From positions 1-64,000 of the forward strand of contig JAFXGX010000009.1 of the NCBI GenBank assembly GCA_017536695.1: 64,000 nucleotides of DNA. Reading direction: 5' to 3'. The notes under the pieces are model-generated. The model was not told the origin of the DNA, did no database searches, and was given only the letters and a program-made list of their open reading frames with translations. A program made the translations under genes and the position numbers. The first letter of the stretch is position 1. The number at the start of each line of letters is the position of its first letter. Positions 12,119-20,169 of the stretch are shown piece by piece. The DNA is from Bacteroidaceae bacterium (GTDB taxonomy: Bacteria; Bacteroidota; Bacteroidia; Bacteroidales; Bacteroidaceae).

Positions 12119-12979
12119 ATGATTGAAAATAGGTTTTTGAGATTCTTTACAGTTCTGACAGTCATGCTGTTTCTTGTGTCGTGCCATAATGAGGCACCGC
12201 AGGATAATCGTGTGCTGTTGGCCGAGGTGGGTGCATCAAGGCTCTACAAGGATGAGGTAGACCTCATGCTCGCCGCCAACGACTATGGTTCTGACAGTGC
12301 TCAATTTGTGGATGATTACATTGAGCATTGGGCGATGGAGGAGTTATACCAGCATCTGGCTGCCCGCAACGTGGCTTCAACAGCCGAAATAGACAAGATG
12401 GTTGAAGGCTACCGCAAAAGCCTTATATTGAACCTTTATCAAGAGAGCTTAGTGAACCAGCACTTGAAATCACGCGTGGCCGATGCGGACATCAAGGAGT
12501 TTTACGAATTGAACAAGGTGCTCTTCGATTCCGATGAGAACATGATGAAGGGTATTCTGCTTGTTCTGCCGACGAAAGCTCCAAGCCTGAACAAGGTCCG
12601 TAAATGGTGTATTGACATGACTCCGGAGGCTATGGAGTCCTTGGAGGCATATAGTGCCGAGAATGCCGTACTGTATGACTATTTTATGGATGATTGGCGC
12701 TCCTTTGAAGAGTTGGTCAAACGTTTACCGTTGACCGAAGGGCAACTGCTTGACCGCTTGTCAAAAAAGAACACAATCGAATTCAAGGAAGACGGACAAC
12801 TCTATTTCGTGTGTGCCGACACAATAATAAGGCAGGGCGATACGATGCCGATAGAGCTCGTCTCGGCCGAAATAAATGAGTTGCTTGTGAATTCCCGCAA
12901 GGCTGAGTTTATCAAGACTAAAAAAGTTGAGCTTTACCATGATGCAAAGCTCAATGGTGATGTGAAATTTTATAAATAA
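12119..12979 (+). CDS. SurA-like lipoprotein
   Basis: The product is a 286-residue predicted lipoprotein with lipobox LVSC (Cys22). After it comes a run resembling the N-terminal chaperone region of SurA (ALLAEVGASRLYKDEVDLML and following helices), but no parvulin domain can be seen. It therefore looks like a chaperone-only relative of its two neighbours. The frame opens at 12077, yet the ATG at 12119 places the signal sequence properly. It lies 27 nt before the SurA-like gene. The function in outer-membrane protein folding is an inference from position and from weak resemblance. Confidence 0.7.
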   Translation: MIENRFLRFFTVLTVMLFLVSCHNEAPQDNRVLLAEVGASRLYKDEVDLMLAANDYGSDSAQFVDDYIEHWAMEELYQHLAARNVASTAEIDKMVEGYRKSLILNLYQESLVNQHLKSRVADADIKEFYELNKVLFDSDENMMKGILLVLPTKAPSLNKVRKWCIDMTPEAMESLEAYSAENAVLYDYFMDDWRSFEELVKRLPLTEGQLLDRLSKKNTIEFKEDGQLYFVCADTIIRQGDTMPIELVSAEINELLVNSRKAEFIKTKKVELYHDAKLNGDVKFYK

Positions 12980-13006
12980 CGCCTGTCTTGGGCGTCAACT
13001 TGTATA

Positions 13007-14374
13007 ATGAACAGACATATATTAAACTGCATTTTTGCAATTCTCGGAATGCTTTCACTTGGCAATGCCAATGCTCAGGACAATATAATTGACCGTGTAG
13101 AGTGGGTTGTGGGTGACAAGGCCATTCTCAGGTCCGACATTGAAGAGAGTATACGTTATTGGATAAGTCAGGGTCGCAAGTTTGATGCTGACCCGTATTG
13201 TGTCGTGGGCGAGGACCTTGCCGTTCAGCAACTCTTCCTGCATCAGGCTGCAATAGACAGCATAGAGGTCGATGAGACAAGAATCATGCGACAGGTAGAT
13301 GCGCAGATGGAATACGTCATCCAGCAGATAGGCTCTAAGGAGAAACTTGAGGAGTATTTTGACAAGAACTCTTCCGAGATTCGTGAGATGTACCGTGAAC
13401 AGCTCCATAACATGGAGATGATGGAAGAGATGAAGAGGAAACTTGTGGGCGACATAAAGGTCTCTCCCTCCTTGGTGCGTCGATTCTATGAATCGCTGCC
13501 GAAAGATAGTCTGCCTTTTATACAGGAGCAGGTTGAAGTGCAGATAATCACTCTTGAACCCGAGATTGAGGTTGAGGAAATTGAGCGTGTTAAGAGCGAG
13601 TTGCGTGATTATACGGAGCGCATAACAAGCGGCGAGACAAGTTTCTCTACCATGGCTCTTCTCTATTCCGAAGACCCCGGTTCCGCGCGTCGTGGCGGTG
13701 AACTTGATTTCCGCGGGCGTGGCGAGCTTCAGCCGGAGTTCGCGACGGTCGCTTTCAGTCTTACCGACCCGAACAAGGTTTCGAAGATTGTCGAGACGGA
13801 GTACGGCTTCCATATCATTCAGCTCATAGAGAAACGTGGCGACCGCGTGAAGGTGCGCCATATCCTAAGGAAACCTAACCGCTCGAGCGAGAATATCAAG
13901 AAGATGCTTCTGCGTCTTGACTCCATATCTACAGATATCAAAGACGCCAAATTTACTTTCGAGGAGGCTGCCGGTGCAATCTCTGATGACAAGGATACGC
14001 GTAACAACTATGGTATCATGTATAACAAGGAGAACGCATCATCGCATTTCACTCTTGAGGAACTGCCTGTCGATGTGGCACGCGTGATTGACGGTCTCAA
14101 TGTCGGCGACATCTCGCAACCGTTCGCCTGGGTACTCGACAATGGAAAAACGGTCTGTGCGATAGCGAAGCTACGTTCAAGGATTGATGCGCATCAGGCG
14201 ACATTCAACGATGACTACGTGACGCTCAGCTCTATGTATCAGGCAAAGCAGGGCGATGAGCGTATACAACAGTGGATAAAGGAGAAACAGAGGACAACTT
14301 ATGTCAGAATAAACAAGGACAGCCGTTCTTGTGAGTTCAAGTATCCTCACTGGCAGTTCTATGAGGGCAAATAA
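13007..14374 (+). CDS. SurA-like periplasmic chaperone / peptidyl-prolyl isomerase
   Basis: SurA-type proteins escort unfolded porins across the periplasm to the BAM complex. The 455-residue protein has a signal peptide (1-23, ANA before Gln24), a SurA N-terminal helical domain (about 25-165), a clear parvulin domain (about 176-275, with SEDPGSARRGGELDF and GFHIIQL) and a second, less typical parvulin-like segment from 283 (VRHIL). The closing residues form the usual C-terminal helix. The following OstA-like gene starts 7 nt after the stop. The symbol surA is plausible but three paralogues lie together, so I leave it open. Confidence 0.87.
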   Translation: MNRHILNCIFAILGMLSLGNANAQDNIIDRVEWVVGDKAILRSDIEESIRYWISQGRKFDADPYCVVGEDLAVQQLFLHQAAIDSIEVDETRIMRQVDAQMEYVIQQIGSKEKLEEYFDKNSSEIREMYREQLHNMEMMEEMKRKLVGDIKVSPSLVRRFYESLPKDSLPFIQEQVEVQIITLEPEIEVEEIERVKSELRDYTERITSGETSFSTMALLYSEDPGSARRGGELDFRGRGELQPEFATVAFSLTDPNKVSKIVETEYGFHIIQLIEKRGDRVKVRHILRKPNRSSENIKKMLLRLDSISTDIKDAKFTFEEAAGAISDDKDTRNNYGIMYNKENASSHFTLEELPVDVARVIDGLNVGDISQPFAWVLDNGKTVCAIAKLRSRIDAHQATFNDDYVTLSSMYQAKQGDERIQQWIKEKQRTTYVRINKDSRSCEFKYPHWQFYEGK

Positions 14375-14381
14375 GGGCTTG

Positions 14382-16010
14382 ATGCAGATGAACAGGATTC
14401 TGTCGTTGATTATGTTGATGCTGTGCGTGCTTCCTTCGGCTGCGCAGAATGATGATGAAGGTAGTTCTTCCTCAAAGAAGAGCTACATTCACATGCTGCA
14501 TACTAATGTTACGCGCTTTGATGAGAACATAAACCCCGACGCATGGATATTGGTAGGGGATGTGCGTTTCCGCAGGGATAGTATGTACATGTATTGCGAC
14601 AGTGCGCATTACTTCCAAAAAAAGAACTCTTTCCAGGCCTTCGGCAATGTGCGTATGGAACAGGGCGATACGCTGTTCCTGTTCGGCGATTATCTTGAGT
14701 TCGACGGCGAAACGAATCTCGCCCGTGTCCGCAATAATGTGCGGCTCATAGACAAGAATACAGTACTTGAGACAGACAGTCTAGATTTTGACAGGAATGT
14801 GAATGTAGGCTATTTCTTTGAGTACGGAATCCTTTCGGATGAAGAGAGTACTCTTAGCTCCTATTATGGCGAGTACGATGTGGACAGCAAGGAGGCACTG
14901 TTCCTTGATGATGTGAGTCTTGAGAATCCGCGTTTCAGGATGCTCTCCGATACCCTGGGCTATAATACAAGCAGCAAGATTGCCTCAATTACAGGCCCCA
15001 CGAATATATATAGCGGGGAGTCGGAGGTCTATTCAGAACGTGGACGCTACAATACAGCTATAAGAGAGGCCGTGCTGCTCGACAGGTCGGTAATATTCAA
15101 CGACAAGAAGGAGGTTACAGCAGACTCCATTTACTATGATATGCGCTCGGGTTACAGCGAGGCATTCGGCAATATCGTATATTCGGATACCATCAACAGG
15201 AATATGCTCACAGGCGGTTATGCCTATATGAATGAGTTGGTCGATTCTGCCTATGTGACAGGGCGTGCACTTGTTGCTGACTACTCGAGGAATGACACCC
15301 TGTTCATGCATTCCGATACAATTTGGACAGTTTCCTATAATCTGGGAACCGATTCTCTTTACCGCAAAGTAAAAGCCTATAACAAAGTGCGTGCGTGGGG
15401 CAAAGAGATGCAGGCGGTGTGTGATTCGCTCGTGTTCGATTCACGCGATACGTGTATGACAATGTACAAAGACCCGATTCTGTGGAACAAGGATGTGCAG
15501 CTGTTGGGCGAGGAGGTAAGGGTATACATGGACAGTACGTCCATTGATTGGGTACATATAATCAACCAGACACTCTATGCAGAGCCCATGGACAGCGTCA
15601 ACTACAATCAGATTCGTGGCAAGGAGATGCAGTTCTTCTTCAATGATGGCAAACTCTCCGAGATGCAGGTAATAGGTAGTGTGCAGATAGTATTCTTCCC
15701 GCTTGATGATGACAGTCTTTATGTGGGGATGAACACCACTTCGGCAGGACGTGCTGTAGCATTCATAAAAGATGGACAGGTCGATAAGGTCGTTGTCCCT
15801 AAAGAGGCCAGCGGAGTCTTCTATCCGATGAGTCAGCGCCCGCCCGAGAAATGCTATCTTGATAATTTCGTGTGGTTCGATTATGTCCGTCCCACAAGCA
15901 AGGAGGATGTTTTTGAGTGGAGAGGCAAGGATTCCAATTCAAAGTTGAAGGTCTTCAAGAGGGAGAGTGTGCCGCTGCCAACGCTTGACCGCTTCAGAAA
16001 GGAGGAGTAA
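14382..16010 (+). CDS. OstA/LptA-like LPS transport protein
   Basis: The product (about 542 residues) has a signal peptide (cleavage after the SAAQ region) and repeats of a short beta-rich unit such as DSLYYD and YGEYDVDSKEA, as in the OstA/LptA jelly-roll family found in Bacteroidota. Members of this fold bind LPS in the periplasm or at the outer membrane. The frame extends back to 14331 inside the preceding gene; starts at 14382 or 14388 fit the signal peptide better. Its setting after the SurA-like gene supports an outer-membrane assembly role. Whether it does the job of LptA or a variant of LptD cannot be told from sequence alone. Confidence 0.75.
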   Translation: MQMNRILSLIMLMLCVLPSAAQNDDEGSSSSKKSYIHMLHTNVTRFDENINPDAWILVGDVRFRRDSMYMYCDSAHYFQKKNSFQAFGNVRMEQGDTLFLFGDYLEFDGETNLARVRNNVRLIDKNTVLETDSLDFDRNVNVGYFFEYGILSDEESTLSSYYGEYDVDSKEALFLDDVSLENPRFRMLSDTLGYNTSSKIASITGPTNIYSGESEVYSERGRYNTAIREAVLLDRSVIFNDKKEVTADSIYYDMRSGYSEAFGNIVYSDTINRNMLTGGYAYMNELVDSAYVTGRALVADYSRNDTLFMHSDTIWTVSYNLGTDSLYRKVKAYNKVRAWGKEMQAVCDSLVFDSRDTCMTMYKDPILWNKDVQLLGEEVRVYMDSTSIDWVHIINQTLYAEPMDSVNYNQIRGKEMQFFFNDGKLSEMQVIGSVQIVFFPLDDDSLYVGMNTTSAGRAVAFIKDGQVDKVVVPKEASGVFYPMSQRPPEKCYLDNFVWFDYVRPTSKEDVFEWRGKDSNSKLKVFKRESVPLPTLDRFRKEE

Positions 16011-16012
16011 TA

Positions 16013-16312
16013 ATGGGATATTTCAAACAGAGGGAACCGAGACGGTTTGACCATAAATATATATTCGTTGATGAGCGTAAGGAGAAACTTGACAAGATTG
16101 TCGAGAGTGCCAAGCGCGACCTCGGAATGTTGCCTCCGAGAGAAGAGTCATACAGCGAGCGCCTGAAGGGGGCATTCGTGAATGAGAATTCACATCTGTC
16201 GCGCCGTCAGGAGAGTGGCCCGCGTTTCTCGAACAGCTTCCTTGTGATTGCGCTGGTGGTGTGCATTTTCCTGTTGTGTTATATTTTGAAGAGCGTTTGG
16301 CAGTTATATTGA
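16013..16312 (+). CDS. Small single-pass membrane protein of unknown function
   Basis: The product has 99 residues with a charged N-terminal part (about 1-72, rich in Arg, Lys and Glu) and one hydrophobic segment near the C-terminus (about 75-96), so it is a probable tail-anchored or N-in membrane protein. It begins 2 nt after the OstA-like stop, and mutL begins 4 nt after its own stop, so it belongs to the same transcript. I do not recognise the family. Confidence 0.75.
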   Translation: MGYFKQREPRRFDHKYIFVDERKEKLDKIVESAKRDLGMLPPREESYSERLKGAFVNENSHLSRRQESGPRFSNSFLVIALVVCIFLLCYILKSVWQLY

Positions 16313-16316
16313 TTGT

Positions 16317-18173
16317 ATGATGCAGGATATAATACATTTGTTGCCCGATTCGGTCGCTAATCAGATTGCGGCCGGAGAGGTGGTACAGAGACCGGCTTCT
16401 GTGGTCAAGGAGCTCATGGAGAATTCTGTCGATGCCGGTGCTACAAATATAAAGGTGGTGATTGCCGATGGTGGCAGAACGCTCGTTCAGGTGATAGATG
16501 ACGGAAAGGGTATGTCCGAGAGTGATGCGCGTCTATCTTTTGAACGCCATGCAACGTCTAAGATTGGTTGTGCCGAGGACCTTTTCTCGCTGTCGACCAT
16601 GGGCTTCCGGGGCGAGGCTCTGGCGTCAATCGCGGCTGTGGCTGAGGTTGAACTCGTGACCCGTCGTGCGGTAGATGAACTCGGCACCAGGATTGTCGTG
16701 TCGGGTTCGCAGTTCGAGGCACAGGAGCCTGTTGCCGCACCGGCCGGAAGCAACTTCAAGGTAAAGAACCTCTTCTACAATATTCCTGCACGTAGGAAAT
16801 TCCTGAAGTCTACTCAGACCGAACTGAACAATATCGTGACCGAGTTCGAGCGCGTTGCACTCATCAACTTTGGAATAGAGTTTTCTCTCTCTCATAACGG
16901 CTCCGAGATGATTTGTTTGCCGCCATCATCTTTCCGCCAAAGGATTGTAAACCTGTTCGGGAAGAAAATCAACTCGCAGCTGATAGAAGTGGGTGTGTCA
17001 AGTTCGCTGATAAACGTAAAAGGTTTTGTCGGTGCACCCGAGAGTGCCCGCAAAAAAGGCGCCTTGCAGTTCTTCTTCATAAACGGGCGATATATGCGCC
17101 ACCCCTATTTTGCCAAAGCTGTCATTGAGGCATACGGCGATGTCATTCCACAGGGTGAGCAGGTGCCTTTCTTCCTTTCGCTCGAGGTAGACCCCTCGCG
17201 TATTGATGTGAATATACACCCGACAAAGACCGAAATAAAGTTCGAGGATGAGTCAAGCCTTTGGAAAATAATATGTGCTTCCGTGCGTGAGTCGCTTGGC
17301 CGTTTCAACGCGACGCCGAGTCTCGGCTTTGATGATGATGAGATACCGGATATCCCTGTTATGGATATGTCCGGTGGGCAGGGCGCGCCGGTTTCTGCGC
17401 CGAAGATATCATATAAGACTGATTATAACCCGTTCAAGAACAGGACTCCTGCATATTGTGGTGGCGATACCTCATGGGAGACTCTTTATGAGGGCGTGTC
17501 GGACAAAAGACCAACTCTCGACCTTTCTCCGTTCGAGGATTTGCCTGAACAGGTTGTAGTGCCATCATCCATGTCAACGGAGAGTGGCGAGGATTTCCTC
17601 TTGGAGGAGTATCTTCCTATGTCACAGTATAAAGGTCAGTATATTCTTGTGCCTGTGAAGTCGGGTCTTATGTGGATTCATCAGCGTCGCGCACATATAA
17701 GAGTCCTATACGAGAAGTACAGGAAACAGCTTCAGGAACGCAATGCTCCTGTGCAGGGAGTGCTCTTTCCCGAGCGTGTGGAGTTGACTCTATCCGAGAG
17801 TACAATGCTTGATTCCATAAGCGAGGATATCCTCTCTTTGGGATTTGATGTCTCATCTTTGGGCGGGGGAACATATGTAATACAAGGTGTGCCGTCAGGA
17901 CTTGACGGACTTTCCCCTGTCAAGTTGCTTATGGAGGTGTTGCATGCTGCTATGGAACAGACAGCGGATGCCAAGGAGAGACTCTATGACAAGTTGGCGA
18001 ATGCCATGGCCAAGGAGGTTGCCATTGTTGCAGGACAAGTGCTCTCTTTTGATGAGATGAAGAGCCTTGTCGATGAACTTTTCCGCACTCCTTTGCCTTC
18101 CCGTACGCCCGATGGACGTGTAATATTGTATATTATGTCGGACAATGAGATAGAGCGCTTGTTTATTAAATAA
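16317..18173 (+). CDS. mutL: DNA mismatch repair protein MutL
   Basis: MutL links mismatch recognition by MutS to strand removal. The 618-residue protein has the GHKL ATPase motifs: KELMENSVDAGA (31-42), DDGKGM (61-66) and GFRGEAL (97-103), with the DVNIHPTK signature at 297-304. The linker (about 335-430) is poorly conserved. In the C-terminal domain the place of the endonuclease motif DQHA(x)2E(x)4E reads HQRRAHIRVLYEK (from 455), so the first Asp and the central Glu are missing and latent endonuclease activity is doubtful. Two ATG codons overlap at 16317 and 16320. Confidence 0.95.
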   Translation: MMQDIIHLLPDSVANQIAAGEVVQRPASVVKELMENSVDAGATNIKVVIADGGRTLVQVIDDGKGMSESDARLSFERHATSKIGCAEDLFSLSTMGFRGEALASIAAVAEVELVTRRAVDELGTRIVVSGSQFEAQEPVAAPAGSNFKVKNLFYNIPARRKFLKSTQTELNNIVTEFERVALINFGIEFSLSHNGSEMICLPPSSFRQRIVNLFGKKINSQLIEVGVSSSLINVKGFVGAPESARKKGALQFFFINGRYMRHPYFAKAVIEAYGDVIPQGEQVPFFLSLEVDPSRIDVNIHPTKTEIKFEDESSLWKIICASVRESLGRFNATPSLGFDDDEIPDIPVMDMSGGQGAPVSAPKISYKTDYNPFKNRTPAYCGGDTSWETLYEGVSDKRPTLDLSPFEDLPEQVVVPSSMSTESGEDFLLEEYLPMSQYKGQYILVPVKSGLMWIHQRRAHIRVLYEKYRKQLQERNAPVQGVLFPERVELTLSESTMLDSISEDILSLGFDVSSLGGGTYVIQGVPSGLDGLSPVKLLMEVLHAAMEQTADAKERLYDKLANAMAKEVAIVAGQVLSFDEMKSLVDELFRTPLPSRTPDGRVILYIMSDNEIERLFIK

Positions 18174-18220
18174 TTAAAATGTTAAACAATGTTAACACTG
18201 GAGTTATTTGTTCTCCGTTC

Positions 18221-18252
18221 TTGTGTGCCGTTGTGAAAATTATGTAATTTTG
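18221..18252 (+). promoter_or_regulatory. Promoter of the OmpA-family gene
   Basis: TTG at 18221-18223 and TAATTTTG at 18245-18252 are separated by 21 nt. The leader to the start codon would be about 140 nt, long enough for post-transcriptional control, which is common for porin genes. Confidence 0.6.
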
Positions 18253-18397
18253 CACAATAAATAGTGGTGTGGAATGTTGTTTCCTGTTGGAACATGGTCG
18301 GGTTAAACAAAATCAGAGTTCGCGTGTTTCAATTATGTTCACATTTGCATAACTGGTAAATTAATAAAGTAATATAAAGATTCTAATTAGTTTAAGT

Positions 18398-19570
18398 ATG
18401 AAAAAAATGATGATTTCACTGGCGATTGCTGCAATTGCCATGTTCTCTACTGCTAATGCACAGGAGACAGTAAGCGAGGTCGTAGTTCCTACTAAGAAGA
18501 ACTCTGTAGTTACCAACAGTTTCGGTAGCAACTGGTTCCTCGGAGTGAACGGTGGTGTAAACATTTACAATGGTGTGTTTATGAATGGTGAGAGCGCTTT
18601 TGATCACCTTTCTCCGGCTCTCAACGTATATGTTGGTAAGTGGCATACTCCCGGCTTCGGTTGGAGAGTCGCTTATCAGGGTCTCAATATTCAGACATAT
18701 GAGGAGTTCGATCACACAATGTTTATGAACTTCCACTTTGACGCTATGTTCAATTTGAGCAACCTTTTCTGTGGTTACAGAGAGGAGCGCATCTGGAATG
18801 TGATTGCTTATGTCGGTGCAGGTTGGGCTGGCCGTGAGGCGATGAATCACGAGAAGGGTACAGGCCGTATGACCTCTGGCGACATTACAGGTTCACTCTC
18901 TGCTAACTATGGTCTTATCAACAAGTTCCGTGTGTCTAAGCATTGGGATATCAACCTTGAGTTGGCAGGTGCATTCTTCCGCAACGGTTTCAGCGGTGTC
19001 CCAGGTCAGAGTGGTCACGATATGATGTGGTCTGCTAATGTTGGTGTTGCATATAAGTTCAATAAGGTTGGTTGGGAACCTGCAACAGATGTTCCTGCGC
19101 TTCAGGCTATCTACGCTGCAGCTCTTGCTGAGCTTGCTTCTGATCTTCAGGATGCTCAGGCTGAGAACAACAAGCTCAAGAACGACTACAAGGCTCTTAA
19201 GAATGACTATGACAAGTTGAACAATGCTTACAATGAACTCAAGAACAAGCCTAACTTCCTCGATGTTAAGGAGTCTATCTTCTTTGCATTCGGTTCTTCT
19301 AAGATAGCTTCTAAGAAGGAACAGATGAATATCGAGGCTTATGCTAAGGCTGCTGCTGAGGCTGGTGTTAAGCTCAGAGTTATTGGCTACACAGACGTTA
19401 TCGGTACAGATGAGTACAACAAGGGTCTTGCTGCTGACCGTGCTAATGCTGTTGTTGAGGTTCTCAAGGCTGCTGGCGTTCAGGATGTTGAGGTTGTCGT
19501 TGTTGGTGAGTCTGAGGAGTACAGCAACAAGTATCTCAACCGTCGTGCGGTAATCGAGGTTGCAAAGTAA
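18398..19570 (+). CDS. OmpA-family outer-membrane protein
   Basis: This is a major outer-membrane protein that links the membrane to peptidoglycan. The 390-residue precursor has a signal peptide (1-21, ANA before Gln22), an N-terminal beta-barrel (about 25-225), a short heptad-like segment rich in Asn, Lys and Leu (about 240-280) and a C-terminal OmpA domain (about 285-390) with GYTDVIGTDEYN and the conserved Arg of AADRANAV. It has its own promoter and terminator, and the codon choice looks like that of a highly expressed gene. The heptad segment probably spaces the barrel from the wall domain. Confidence 0.92.
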   Translation: MKKMMISLAIAAIAMFSTANAQETVSEVVVPTKKNSVVTNSFGSNWFLGVNGGVNIYNGVFMNGESAFDHLSPALNVYVGKWHTPGFGWRVAYQGLNIQTYEEFDHTMFMNFHFDAMFNLSNLFCGYREERIWNVIAYVGAGWAGREAMNHEKGTGRMTSGDITGSLSANYGLINKFRVSKHWDINLELAGAFFRNGFSGVPGQSGHDMMWSANVGVAYKFNKVGWEPATDVPALQAIYAAALAELASDLQDAQAENNKLKNDYKALKNDYDKLNNAYNELKNKPNFLDVKESIFFAFGSSKIASKKEQMNIEAYAKAAAEAGVKLRVIGYTDVIGTDEYNKGLAADRANAVVEVLKAAGVQDVEVVVVGESEEYSNKYLNRRAVIEVAK

Positions 19571-19593
19571 GCAAATCTCTCGAGATTAAATAT

Positions 19594-19630
19594 AAAGAGT
19601 GTGTCCATACGGGCACACTCTTTGTTTGTT
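19594..19630 (+). terminator. Terminator after the OmpA-family gene
   Basis: AAAGAGTGTGTCC pairs with GGGCACACTCTTT (13 bp with a wobble, loop ATAC), followed by a T-rich run. Confidence 0.85.
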
Positions 19631-19770
19631 TATATGCGGTGGAGCTTGGTTATTGGCCTGTTCTTGTTTCGCTGCTTGCAGTCGATTGTATAAACAGACT
19701 ATTTGTTGTTGGTGAATTTTTGAGGAACGGTAAGAAAAATTGCGTTTTTTCTAAATTTGTTGCAAAAATA

Positions 19771-19802
19771 TTTGGTAGTTGAAATATTTTGCTGTACTTT
19801 TG
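19771..19802 (+). promoter_or_regulatory. Promoter of the tRNA-Val pair
   Basis: TTTG at 19771-19774 and TACTTTTG at 19795-19802 are separated by exactly 20 nt, one of the cleanest promoters in the window. Transcription would begin about 20 nt before the first tRNA. Confidence 0.8.
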
Positions 19803-19829
19803 CAACGCAATTGAGAGTTGCGACATATT

Positions 19830-19904
19830 GGACGTTTAGCTCAGCTGGTTTAGAGCATCTGCCTTACAAGCAGAGGGTCGGCGGTTCGAATCCGTCAACG
19901 TCCA
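19830..19904 (+). tRNA. tRNA-Val (anticodon TAC), copy 1
   Basis: The 75-nt cloverleaf has acceptor arms GGACGTT/AACGTCC, D-loop AGCTCAGCTGGTTTAGAGC, anticodon loop CTTACAA and T-arm GGTTCGAATCC. The 3' CCA is not encoded. It is identical to the second copy 18 nt downstream. Confidence 0.97.
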
Positions 19905-19922
19905 CAATAAAACAGACATATC

Positions 19923-19997
19923 GGACGTTTAGCTCAGCTGGTTTAGAGCATCTGCCTTACAAGCAGAGGGTCGGCGGTTCGAATCCGTCAACGTCCA
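19923..19997 (+). tRNA. tRNA-Val (anticodon TAC), copy 2
   Basis: This is an exact copy of the first tRNA-Val, co-transcribed with it, with a hairpin terminator 9 nt after its end. The spacer between the copies is 18 nt and AT-rich. Confidence 0.97.
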
Positions 19998-20006
19998 CAG
20001 AAGTTG

Positions 20007-20035
20007 AACCTGCGCATTGCGTAGGTTATTTTTTT
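20007..20035 (+). terminator. Terminator of the tRNA-Val pair
   Basis: AACCTGCGC pairs with GCGTAGGTT (one wobble, loop ATT), followed by ATTTTTTT. Confidence 0.85.
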
Positions 20036-20129
20036 CTCCTTCTGCTATGTTGTGTGCTTGTAGTCCTTTTTTTTGCTTTATTTTGCACAAACTTTAATCT
20101 ATCAGTGAGTGTTTATGGTTAAAAAGTAC

Positions 20130-20137
20130 TATTTTTG
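20130..20137 (+). promoter_or_regulatory. Putative -7 box of purB
   Basis: TATTTTTG lies 32 nt before the purB start; the expected upstream TTTG is not clear. Confidence 0.4.
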
Positions 20138-20169
20138 TATATTCAAAAACGTTTTTACAAAATAGGATA

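Noticed and set aside
13055..13861. Minus-strand ORF of 268 codons
   Set aside because: It is antisense to the SurA-like gene, rich in Leu and His as shadow frames are, with no start signal or family.
19757..20122. Open frame of 121 codons on the plus strand
   Set aside because: It runs through both tRNA-Val genes and the terminator and repeats itself because the tRNAs are identical; it is not a gene.
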